Positions 39,846-48,064 of a DNA stretch of 64,000 bases are shown here, in pieces. This stretch comes from Microvirga antarctica (GTDB lineage Bacteria; Pseudomonadota; Alphaproteobacteria; Rhizobiales; Beijerinckiaceae): positions 744,001 through 808,000 of the forward strand of contig NZ_JAGEMM010000001.1 in NCBI RefSeq assembly GCF_017921815.1, in the 5' to 3' direction. The translations under genes and the position numbers were made by a program. Every line of letters starts with the position of its first letter. Position 1 is the first letter of the stretch. The notes under the pieces are model-generated. The model saw nothing but the letters and a program-made list of their open reading frames with translations. It made no database searches and had not been told where the DNA came from.

Positions 39846-42800
39846 ATGTCAAGCGATCGTGTCTTTGCAAATGACATGGTCGAGCCGATCGATCGACAAA
39901 TCATTTCCCTCCGGGCCTACGTGACGCGGCCTCCGAAAGAGGCCAAGCGGAGCCGCCAAAGTACCGATCGGCTCCCCCGGACCCCAGCGAGCGAATGGGT
40001 CCTCGTCTTCGACTGCGAAACCCGGACCACGCCCGATCAGCGATTGCGATTCGGTGCGTACCAGCTTCGATATCGAGGCCAGATCTGGGAACGAGGGGTG
40101 TTTTACGAACCAGCCGTGCTCTCCCTGGATGAAGAAACCCTGCTTCGGAACTTTATTGGAAACGACCCACCGGGTCCTGACGGCGAACGCGTCTGCTTCA
40201 GAACGCGGTCTGAATTTGTCGAGGAAGTATTTTATCAGTCCGCCTTCGACGTCGGCGCGCAGATTGTCGGATTCAATTTGCCCTTTGATCTCTCACGCCT
40301 AGCCATTCGCCATAGCAGCGCACGCGGGTCGATGCGCGGCGGCTTCAGCCTCGAATTGGCCGGATCGCGCGAGCACATCGTCGTCAAACACCTTTCACAA
40401 CGGGCTGCGTTGATCAGGTTCGCTGGCAAACGCCTTACAAGGGGCGGGAAAGGGGACTTCAACCCGGACGAAAACCATGAGGTCGATAGAGAGGCGGGGC
40501 CGGATCGCGGCTATTTCGTCGACGTAAAGACCCTGGCAGCAGCATTAACAAGCGGGTCGCATTCGCTGGACTCGCTTTGCAGACTTCTTGAAGTACCAAC
40601 CGCAAAGGAGGCGTCAGACGACCACGGTGGGCCATTGACGGACGAATATGTACGCTATGCGTTGCGCGACGTGCAAACGACCTGGGAGTGCTTTGCCAAA
40701 CTGGCCAAACGGTTTTCGACCTTCGGTCTGGTTGGGACCGGTCTCTACGACCTCTACAGCGAGGCCAGTCTCGGCAAGGCCTATCTCAAAACAATGGGCA
40801 TCAAGCCGTGGCGGGACGTTCAGCCCGACTTTCCACCGCATCTCATCGGCCATATTCTGAGCGCCTATTACGGCGGCCGATCAGAGGTCCACATTCGCCG
40901 GGAAATTGTACCGGTGATCCACTGCGACTTCCTGTCGATGTATCCCACTGTCTGCACTCTCATGTCTTTATGGACATTCGTCAGGGCGGATGGGATCAAA
41001 TCCGCGGACAGGACCAAGGAAATCCGGCAATTGGTGGCTACGCCACGCGCTCAGTTAGTCGAACGACTTCGCCACAAGGAGGGATGGCAGGGGCTCACGG
41101 CGCTCGTCCAGGTTCGACCCAAGCGAAATCTGTCCCCCGTCCGGGCTGAATATGCGGACGCCGAGACCGCAACCATCGGATTGAATTTCCTCACATCGGA
41201 CGAACCAATGTGGTTCACCCTCGCCGATGTCTTGGCCTCACGGATTCTGACCGGCGAAACACCGGAAATCGTTTCGGCGATTCAGTTTGAGCCCTCTCAA
41301 CAGCAAACTGATCTCATGACGATCAAGGTTGCGGGGCGGGAAATTGACCCCGCATCCGATGATTTTTACCAGCGCCTCATCATCCACCGGAATGCGCTGA
41401 AGGCGCAATTGAAATCGGCCTCGGACACCGAAAGGCCTGCGCTCAAAGCTGATGAACAGGCGATCAAGGTTCTCGCCAATGCGACGAGTTACGGCATATT
41501 CGTTGAGCTGAACGGGGAGGAATATAACGCGGCGAAGCCCATGTTGGCTTATGGCGCTGGCCCAAAACCGCTGAAATTCAGTTCAAAGAAGTTTGAAAAG
41601 CCCGGTCGATATTTTCATCCCTTGCTCGGCACGCTGATTACAGGCGCGGCGCGTTTGATGCTCGCGCTGGCCGAACATCAGGTCGCCGAACAGAAGCTCG
41701 ATTGGGCCTTTTGCGATACCGACAGTATCGCCATCGCCAATCGATGTGGATTGCCGCCAGACGAGTTTAAATCAAGAGCGCTCCTGGTTCGCGATTGGTT
41801 CAAGGATCTCAATCCCTACGATGAAGACCGCTCCATTCTGCAACTGGAAGATGTGAACTTCCCGGTTGGAAAAGCCGGGGATTTGGCATCCCTTGAACCG
41901 CCGCTTTGTCTCGCTGTCTCTGCAAAGCGCTACGTTCTTTTCAACCGGAACGGAACCGCCAACATCATTCGCAAGGCGTCCGGCCACGGCCTCGGCCATT
42001 TGTTGGCCCCATACGACGAGCTCGCAGTCCAGCGCCGGGCTCGCATCGAGCGGATTGGTGTTCCCCTTTGGCAAGAGGACCTTTGGCAGGAGATCATCCG
42101 CGCAGCGCAGTCGGATACACCCGATCAGACCCGATTCATGGAAATGACCGGGTTCGATGCCCCTGCTGGCAGCCAGTACGCAGCGACTACGCCGGAACTG
42201 CTGTCTTGGTTTAAGGGATACAATGAGCGCCAGCCCGAGGGGCATCGCGTCTTTCCATTCGGCTTTCTGCTTTCCCTGCAAGCGAAGTCCCGGCTTGAAA
42301 TGGCCAAGGACCAACCCGAAGGTTTATCCGATCAACTTTGGCGCATGCGCGAGCCACGTCCTGCCGCACCATTTTTCAAACGGTCAACTGATGCGAAGGA
42401 CCACGCCTTTGATCGTGATCTGGATATCCCCATTCCCGCGTCCTGGCTCAAATCCCACGGGCGCAGCCTGATCCGATATCATATGCATCCTGAGACGAAA
42501 TTCCGGGGTGGTGAAGCTGATCAGCGGGGACCGCTCACCCGCCGTCATGTGTTCGCTCTGAGCCATCGATCGATTGGCAAAGAAAGCGATAGCATCGAAG
42601 AGAATGAGTTTATCGGAGAAGATCTAGCCCAGCTCAAGCAGCCCCTGCTTTCAACAGATCGCCAAAAGCTGTTGGAATTCATTTCCAGCACGCAGGAAAA
42701 GCGCCGGATCAGCGATCGTGCTTTGATCGATAAAGCTAACGTTTCTCATCACACGTTGCGAAAGCTCCGCCAAGGGGAGAGCATTGATAATCGGTCGCTG

Positions 42801-43034
42801 GAGGGTCTGATTCGGGCTGCAAATTATTTCGCGAGCGAGGCCGATTTCAGCAAGGCGGCCAACGAGATAGCCCTCGAAGGCCTCAGGCGCCTCCACACCC
42901 GCTTTGGCGGTCGGAACGCCTTGGCGAAGCATCTCCGCGTTTCAGGTCCCTACCTTGGGCGGGTTCTCAGCGGAGAAAAGCCGATGACCAAGGCACTAGC
43001 CGAAAAGGTCAAATCCGCAGTTCGGGACATTTGA
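39846..43034 (+). CDS. polB: Family B DNA polymerase of the casposon
   Basis: The 1,062-residue protein has all family B motifs: Exo I FDCET (D56, E58), Exo II GFNLPFD (N144, D148), Exo III YALRD (Y271, D275), Pol A DFLSMYP (D361), Pol B KVLANATSYG (K541-G550) and Pol C CDTDS (D624, D626). It should copy the element DNA with 3'-5' proofreading. After the core comes an extra C-terminal region of about 400 residues, ending in two HTH-like segments (ALIDKANVSHHTLRKLRQGE; NALAKHLRVSGPYLGRVLSG). It is longer than most mobile-element PolBs. GGGAG precedes ATG 39846, and its 3' end forms part of the right terminal repeat. Confidence 0.92.
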   Translation: MSSDRVFANDMVEPIDRQIISLRAYVTRPPKEAKRSRQSTDRLPRTPASEWVLVFDCETRTTPDQRLRFGAYQLRYRGQIWERGVFYEPAVLSLDEETLLRNFIGNDPPGPDGERVCFRTRSEFVEEVFYQSAFDVGAQIVGFNLPFDLSRLAIRHSSARGSMRGGFSLELAGSREHIVVKHLSQRAALIRFAGKRLTRGGKGDFNPDENHEVDREAGPDRGYFVDVKTLAAALTSGSHSLDSLCRLLEVPTAKEASDDHGGPLTDEYVRYALRDVQTTWECFAKLAKRFSTFGLVGTGLYDLYSEASLGKAYLKTMGIKPWRDVQPDFPPHLIGHILSAYYGGRSEVHIRREIVPVIHCDFLSMYPTVCTLMSLWTFVRADGIKSADRTKEIRQLVATPRAQLVERLRHKEGWQGLTALVQVRPKRNLSPVRAEYADAETATIGLNFLTSDEPMWFTLADVLASRILTGETPEIVSAIQFEPSQQQTDLMTIKVAGREIDPASDDFYQRLIIHRNALKAQLKSASDTERPALKADEQAIKVLANATSYGIFVELNGEEYNAAKPMLAYGAGPKPLKFSSKKFEKPGRYFHPLLGTLITGAARLMLALAEHQVAEQKLDWAFCDTDSIAIANRCGLPPDEFKSRALLVRDWFKDLNPYDEDRSILQLEDVNFPVGKAGDLASLEPPLCLAVSAKRYVLFNRNGTANIIRKASGHGLGHLLAPYDELAVQRRARIERIGVPLWQEDLWQEIIRAAQSDTPDQTRFMEMTGFDAPAGSQYAATTPELLSWFKGYNERQPEGHRVFPFGFLLSLQAKSRLEMAKDQPEGLSDQLWRMREPRPAAPFFKRSTDAKDHAFDRDLDIPIPASWLKSHGRSLIRYHMHPETKFRGGEADQRGPLTRRHVFALSHRSIGKESDSIEENEFIGEDLAQLKQPLLSTDRQKLLEFISSTQEKRRISDRALIDKANVSHHTLRKLRQGESIDNRSLEGLIRAANYFASEADFSKAANEIALEGLRRLHTRFGGRNALAKHLRVSGPYLGRVLSGEKPMTKALAEKVKSAVRDI

Positions 43035-43098
43035 GCAGAGGTTTTTCCGGCTCAGGTGGTGCCCAGACCGCGGCTCACGCGAACTATCGCTATATCCC
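42915..43098 (-). repeat. Right terminal inverted repeat of the casposon
   Basis: On the minus strand it begins GGGATATAGCGAT and mirrors the left end. It holds TGAGCCG twice (43071-43077, 43048-43054; 23 bases apart). The inner part is the coding end of polB, whose stop is at 43032-43034. Confidence 0.88.
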
Positions 43099-43112
43099 TT
43101 TTTGTTCTCGTT
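43099..43112 (+). repeat. Target site duplication, right copy
   Basis: TTTTTGTTCTCGTT follows the terminal CCC of the element and is identical to 28327-28340. It lacks the outer GTTC of the LexA box, so only the recA-side copy keeps a full SOS site. Confidence 0.92.
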
Positions 43113-43222
43113 AAAACACGTGGAGACGGCGCCTGTTCGAGCCACTCTCGATCAATCCCGAGCCCAAGCTCGACTCCGTCCCGTCCAGGTGCTCCAATGC
43201 TTTCGATAGCGTGGAACCATAG

Positions 43223-43519
43223 ATGAACATTCAAACCGCTGTAGACGCGATCAACTCGAAGCGGTGTCTAGAAGTCCAATATGACGGCTATCGTCGCATC
43301 GTCGAAGTCCACCAATGCGGATACACAGCCGACGAGCACGCCATCATGCTGGTTTGGCAAGTGAGCGGCGGAAGCAAGAGCGGAGAACCTGCCGGCTGGA
43401 AGCTCTTACGCCTTGATGAGACGCGAAGTCTTCACATGACTGAGGAAGCGTTGAGAGGGCCACGAGAAGGCTATCAGAGAAGCAATAAGGCCATATTTCG
43501 GATTGTTGCCAGGCTATGA
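43223..43519 (+). CDS. Small WYL-domain-like protein
   Basis: The 98-residue protein (MNIQTAVDAINSKRCLEVQY, then DGYRRIVEVHQCGYTADEHA, later GWKLLRLDETRSL) resembles an isolated WYL-type ligand-sensing fold, usually found attached to DNA-binding domains. It has none, so its role is unclear. Before the casposon inserted, it would have been divergent from recA with a short shared promoter region. Confidence 0.7.
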   Translation: MNIQTAVDAINSKRCLEVQYDGYRRIVEVHQCGYTADEHAIMLVWQVSGGSKSGEPAGWKLLRLDETRSLHMTEEALRGPREGYQRSNKAIFRIVARL

Positions 43520-43661
43520 ATAAATATTCGGCTGGCTCTTACATATCAGAGTCTGGTCTGATTTCTGGTCTAGACGTGGTTGTCTTCCTCTATAATGCGT
43601 ACGACCCCCTTGTCGACCTGGGTTCAACGGGTTCTCAATTGCCCTGACGGACATCCCCACA

Positions 43662-46196
43662 TCACGTCCCCCCAATCACCTGCTTCACCGTTTCCACCAG
43701 TTGCCGCAAACTGAAGGGCTTGGGCAGGAAGTTGAATTCCTCGCCTTCGGGCAGGTTGCGGCGGAAGGCGTCTTCGGCGTAGCCGGAGACGAAGATGACC
43801 TTGAGGTCGGGATAGAGCTTGCGCAGCTCGCCCAGCAGCGTCGGGCCGTCCATTTCGGGCATGACCACGTCCGACACCACGAGGTCGACCGGGGCGCCGC
43901 GGTCCAGGATGATCTGCATCGCCTCGACGCCCGAGGCTGCCTCCAGCACCGTGTAGCCGCGCGCCGACAGGGCGCGGGAATTGACGGCGCGCACGGGGTC
44001 CTCGTCCTCGACGAGCAGGATCGTGCCCTGCCCGGTCATGTCGGCTGCCGGACGCTTGACCGTCTCGGGCTTGATATCCTCGGGGAGTTCGTGCGCCTCG
44101 GGGATGTGGCGTGGCATGTAGATGCGGAAGACCGTGCCCTGGCCGAGTGTCGAATCGACGTCGATGAAGCCGCCCGATTGCTTGACGATGCCGAACACCG
44201 TCGACAGGCCGAGGCCGGTGCCCTTGCCCATTTCTTTGGTGGTGAAGAACGGCTCGAAGATCTTCTCGATCACGTCGGGCGTCATGCCGGTGCCGCTGTC
44301 TGAGACCTCGACCACCACGTAATCGGCCGGCGGCATGCCGCTCACATGGAGGCGCGCGGCCTCGCTTGCCGACACGTTGGTGGTGCGGATCACGAGCTTG
44401 CCGCCATCCGGCATCGCATCGCGGGCATTGACCGCGAGATTGACCACCACCTGTTCGAACTGGTTGACGTCGGCCTTCACGAACCACAGGTCGCGGCCGT
44501 GGCTGAGATCGAGTTCGACGCGCTCGCCGAGCAGGCGCTTCAGCAGCATCGACAGCTCATAGAGCCGGTCGTTGAGATTGAGCACTTCGGGACGCAGGGT
44601 CTGGCGGCGCGAGAAGGCCAGCAATTGCCGCACGAGGCTAGCGGCCCGGTTGGCGTTCTGCTTGATTTGCATAATGTCCTGGAAGGACGGATCTGTCGGC
44701 CGGTGGTTGGCGAGCAGCAGGTCGCTGTAGCCGATGATGGCCTGCAGCACGTTGTTGAAATCGTGCGCCACGCCGCCGGCCAGCTGGCCGACCGCGTTCA
44801 TCTTCTGCGATTGCGCGAGCTGCTCCTCGACCTTGCGGAAATCCGTGGTGTCGAAGGCGTAGAGGATCGCGGCCTCGCCATCGGCCGCATTGTCGCTCAC
44901 CGGCGTCACCCAGACGCGCACGGACCCGCCCTTTTCGCCGGCGGTGTGCAGCTCCAGCGGCGGCACCTCGCTGCGGCTGTCGCCGGCAGCCTTGAGGGCT
45001 GCTGCCACCTGCGCGCCCTCGCCATCCCGGAAGGCATGCGCGATGAGCGGCCCCTCGCCGCCCTCACCCGTGCGCGGCAGGGTGCCGAAAAGGCGCGTGA
45101 ACGGCGCATTGGCCTGCAGGATCCGGCCATGCCGGTTGACCGTCGCGATAGCGATCGGGGTGTTGTTGAAGAACCGGGCGAAGCGCACCTCGGCGGCGCG
45201 CTGGCCTTCGTCCACATCGAGACCGGGCGAGCGGTTGAGAACCAGCGTGCGCGACGCGCCCATGGCGCCGTCCTGCCCGAAGGCGATGCGGTGATACAGC
45301 CGGACCGGCAGGAACTGGCCGTTGCGACGGCGCAGGTCGAGATCGAAGGTTTCCGTGCGCACGCTGCCGGGCTCGCCCGAAAACGACGTCATCATCGCCA
45401 CCACGTTGCGGGGCACGATGTCAGCGAGCCCAAGACCGCCGGATCCGACCTGCGCCAGATCGTAATCGAGCCAGGAGGCCAGCGTCGCGTTGAGATAGAC
45501 GATGTTGCCGACCGGATCGATCGATAGGAAGCCTGCCGGCGCATGATCGAGATAGTCGATGGCGTGCTGCAGTTCCTGGAAGACGTTCTCCTGCCGCTCG
45601 CGCTCGTGGGTGACGTCGGAAATGATCCAGAGAGCCGCCTGGGTGCCGTTTCGCGGCAGGGCGCGGACGCGGACGCGATACCAGCCGAATTCCTGTGTCC
45701 CGCCGAGGGAGGGAGAGAGTCGGATTTCTTCCGAGCCAGTGCGGTGCTCCCGGGCCGCCTGCGCCAGGCGATAGATCGCCTCCGAGACCTCCGGCGCCCC
45801 CGTGAACAGATGCTCGACGGCCCGTACGTCGCCGCCCGCGGCTCCCGCGAGGTCGAGATAAGCCTTGTTGGCATAGACGACCCGTCCGTCATCCTCGACG
45901 ATGACGAGCCCATCGCCGGAGGTGTCGGCCATCACCTTCGTGATATCGTTGCGCGCTGATTTGCTGCCGAACTGCATCACACCGATGGCAATGGCGAACA
46001 GGAAGAACACGCCTGCCATGGCGAAGAACGCCAACAAGGCGAGGATCAGCGGTTGGGCCTGATCGCTGCCGAGATAACGCAGGCTGAGGATCGCCCCGAC
46101 GAGGATCGTCGCCAGCAGAAGTACGAGCCCGATATGGCCCGGGCGGTCGGAGCGATCGATTGGTTCGCCCTGTGGCGGTTCGCCCTCATGAGCCAT
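43662..46196 (-). CDS. cckA: Hybrid sensor histidine kinase CckA
   Basis: The 844-residue inner-membrane kinase has two N-terminal membrane segments (residues about 20-75), PAS domains ([20 protein letters not shown]), a dimerisation domain with the phospho-His in [14 protein letters not shown], an ATPase domain ([24 protein letters not shown]) and a C-terminal receiver with the phospho-Asp in [12 protein letters not shown]. CckA feeds phosphate through ChpT to the cell-cycle regulator CtrA. A CtrA site stands in the divergent promoter region upstream. Confidence 0.95.
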   Translation of the reverse strand: MAHEGEPPQGEPIDRSDRPGHIGLVLLLATILVGAILSLRYLGSDQAQPLILALLAFFAMAGVFFLFAIAIGVMQFGSKSARNDITKVMADTSGDGLVIVEDDGRVVYANKAYLDLAGAAGGDVRAVEHLFTGAPEVSEAIYRLAQAAREHRTGSEEIRLSPSLGGTQEFGWYRVRVRALPRNGTQAALWIISDVTHERERQENVFQELQHAIDYLDHAPAGFLSIDPVGNIVYLNATLASWLDYDLAQVGSGGLGLADIVPRNVVAMMTSFSGEPGSVRTETFDLDLRRRNGQFLPVRLYHRIAFGQDGAMGASRTLVLNRSPGLDVDEGQRAAEVRFARFFNNTPIAIATVNRHGRILQANAPFTRLFGTLPRTGEGGEGPLIAHAFRDGEGAQVAAALKAAGDSRSEVPPLELHTAGEKGGSVRVWVTPVSDNAADGEAAILYAFDTTDFRKVEEQLAQSQKMNAVGQLAGGVAHDFNNVLQAIIGYSDLLLANHRPTDPSFQDIMQIKQNANRAASLVRQLLAFSRRQTLRPEVLNLNDRLYELSMLLKRLLGERVELDLSHGRDLWFVKADVNQFEQVVVNLAVNARDAMPDGGKLVIRTTNVSASEAARLHVSGMPPADYVVVEVSDSGTGMTPDVIEKIFEPFFTTKEMGKGTGLGLSTVFGIVKQSGGFIDVDSTLGQGTVFRIYMPRHIPEAHELPEDIKPETVKRPAADMTGQGTILLVEDEDPVRAVNSRALSARGYTVLEAASGVEAMQIILDRGAPVDLVVSDVVMPEMDGPTLLGELRKLYPDLKVIFVSGYAEDAFRRNLPEGEEFNFLPKPFSLRQLVETVKQVIGGT

Positions 46197-46466
46197 GGAG
46201 TGTCGATATCCCTAAGGAATGGAGGCGCGGTTCAAACGCGCCGAGATCTGCACGATCGGACGAAGACTCATAGTACACAGATTTATTGCTCGACCGCTAA
46301 GCCTGCCGCAAGAGGGCGCGTTGCGCCGCAAATGCCTGTGCGTGACGCTCCGGCGGAGGGTAAGCGGCAGATTTCCCTACCGAAATGCAGGCGGATGGTG
46401 CCTGCGTGTGCCGAGCGACGAACCGAAGTTGGAAACGCGCGTTAGCATTCCTCGCGGATTGCATCG

Positions 46467-46481
46467 TTAACCATCCATTAA
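46467..46481. promoter_or_regulatory. CtrA binding site (TTAA-N7-TTAA)
   Basis: TTAACCATCCATTAA matches the full CtrA consensus exactly. It lies 88 bases before the FliO-like GTG and about 270 bases from the cckA start. Rarity in GC-rich DNA and the flagellar neighbour support function. Confidence 0.72.
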
Positions 46482-46569
46482 CCTTGCGGCTCCCTTTGCC
46501 GATCGATGTGTTACAACGCCATTCAGGAAAGTGGCCTCTAATGGCCCATACAACGCTTGAGAGTTCATC

Positions 46570-47805
46570 GTGCTGTCTCAATTTGGTATCGAAGCGTCAC
46601 GGGCGGCCCAATATGCCATCGCTTTCGCGATCATTCTCGTTCTGGTCGCCTTGTTCGGTCTCGTTCTCCGAAAGTTGACCGGCGGGCGCCTGATGATGAG
46701 CGGGCAGGATCGCTCGCGGGCCCGTCAACCGCGCCTGGGCGTGGTCGATATCTACGACCTCGACCGGCAGCGCCAGCTCGTGCTGCTGCGCCGCGACAAT
46801 GTCGAACATCTCCTGCTGGTCGGTGGCCTCAACGACGTGGTCATCGAGACGAATATCGTGCGTGTCGCGGGCGCGCGGGTCCCGGCCGCCGCCGCCGAGC
46901 AGGGTCCAGAGCGCTTCGAGCCTGCTTTCGAGCAGCCGCGGCCCCAGGTCGAGACACCGGGTCGCCCCTCCATCGAGACGCAACTCGCGGCACAATTGGG
47001 CTCCTTCATGAAGCGGCCGCAGGATGAGCCCGAGGACGCGGCCGAACCGCCGGCCCCGGCGAGCGCCTATCCCGCACCCAAGCCCGCGCCCGCGCCCGCG
47101 TTCAAGGCTGAGGAACCGGTGCAGCCGGCGCCAAGCGAAACGCGCCGTCCGGATTCCGCTTTTGCGGATCTCTCGGCAGTGCCGCGCACCATGCCCGAGC
47201 CGCCCGCCATCCGGGTCGAACCGCGCTACACCCCACCCCTGTTCCAGTCGCGCCCGACGCCGCAGCCTCCGGCTCCTCCGCTCCCCCCTTCGCCCCCGCC
47301 AGCCGCGATCTTCACGCCGGAGCCTTTCCATGCGCCTGAGCCGCCGGTCGTCGAGCGTGCCGGGCCGGATGCGGCCGTCCTCTCCGACATGGCAAAGCAG
47401 CTCGAGGAAGCGCTGAAGCGACCGGCTGCAGCGCCCGAGCAGGACGAGCGCGTACCGCCGGCGATCGAAGATAACCCTGCTTTTGAAGACGAGTTGCTGG
47501 AGCCTGTGGCGCCCCCGGCCTTCGGACCAGGCTCTTCCGCGACTTTTCGCGAGGTCGACGTGACCAGCGAGGATATCGTGATCGAGAGCGAGATCGTGGA
47601 GGTGTCGCATCGCGACGCCATCCCCAGCGAGCCTGACGCGACGGAGCCCGTCATCACGCCAGCGCCTCCTCCGCCTGCTCCGGCTGCGAGCGCGCCTCCG
47701 AAGGCCGAGGCCGACAAGGTGGCCGACCCCTTCTCGGTCGAGGAGATCGAGGCGGAATTCGCCCGCCTGCTCGGCCGTCCGCTCGATCCGGGGAAGAAGG
47801 GCTGA
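46570..47805 (+). CDS. FliO-like flagellar biosynthesis domain protein
   Basis: The 411-residue protein begins with a membrane helix (AAQYAIAFAIILVLVALFGL) and a FliO-type cytoplasmic domain (RLGVVDIYDLDRQRQLVLLR, DNVEHLLLVGG). It continues with a long Pro/Ala/Glu-rich disordered tail and ends with VEEIEAEFARLLGRPLDPG. FliO assists assembly of the flagellar export gate FliPQR; whether this divergent form does so is unproven, as no other flagellar genes are near. The start is GTG 46570. The CtrA box upstream fits flagellar-type control. Confidence 0.7.
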   Translation: MLSQFGIEASRAAQYAIAFAIILVLVALFGLVLRKLTGGRLMMSGQDRSRARQPRLGVVDIYDLDRQRQLVLLRRDNVEHLLLVGGLNDVVIETNIVRVAGARVPAAAAEQGPERFEPAFEQPRPQVETPGRPSIETQLAAQLGSFMKRPQDEPEDAAEPPAPASAYPAPKPAPAPAFKAEEPVQPAPSETRRPDSAFADLSAVPRTMPEPPAIRVEPRYTPPLFQSRPTPQPPAPPLPPSPPPAAIFTPEPFHAPEPPVVERAGPDAAVLSDMAKQLEEALKRPAAAPEQDERVPPAIEDNPAFEDELLEPVAPPAFGPGSSATFREVDVTSEDIVIESEIVEVSHRDAIPSEPDATEPVITPAPPPPAPAASAPPKAEADKVADPFSVEEIEAEFARLLGRPLDPGKKG

Positions 47806-47822
47806 CGCTGTTACCGGAATGG

Positions 47823-47855
47823 AAAAAGGGCTCCGCTTGCGGGGCCCTTTTTTTG
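47823..47855 (+). terminator. Rho-independent terminator after FliO-like gene
   Basis: AAAGGGCTCCGC and GCGGGGCCCTTT pair around TTGC (one G-T) and are followed by a run of T. The A-run before the stem lets it act in both directions. Confidence 0.9.
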
Positions 47856-48064
47856 TCTGGCGCGATCCGGTTCAGGCAGGCCCGAGGCGCGTCAGGCCGC
47901 GATGTCTAGCGGACAGAAGCGCACCCACCCGGCAGTGTCAGCAGGGACATGCTTGACCTTGCGGGAGGAGCACAAGCCCGGAGGGTCGCGTTCTTCAGAC
48001 ACCGATTCCTCATCGGGACAGGGAGAAGCACCCTCCCCGCTCAGCGTTGTGCAGTTCCGCCTGT

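Larger units (their letters stand above)
28341..43098. mobile_element. Casposon-like element: Cas1 integrase, family B polymerase, type I R-M cargo
   Basis: The 14,758-bp element is bounded by inverted terminal repeats and a perfect 14-bp target duplication. It encodes a solo Cas1 (36527-37663), a family B DNA polymerase (39846-43034), a MerR-like and a second helix-turn-helix protein, a small unknown protein, and a cargo of antitoxin, hsdR, hsdS, PrrC-like ATPase and hsdM. Casposons are self-synthesising transposons defined by Cas1 plus PolB, terminal inverted repeats and target duplications of about 14-15 bp; all four hallmarks are seen. No Cas2, CRISPR array, transposase or tyrosine recombinase is present. 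It sits between recA and the gene at 43223, splitting the recA upstream region. Confidence 0.9.

Noticed and set aside
36527-43034. CRISPR-Cas locus because of cas1
   Set aside because: No repeat-spacer array, no Cas2 and no effector or interference genes are visible within the element or its flanks; PolB and terminal repeats favour a casposon.
28341-43098. Integrative element of tyrosine-recombinase type, from the tRNA fragment
   Set aside because: No integrase gene is present, the tRNA fragment is internal, and the true borders are inverted repeats with a 14-bp duplication.
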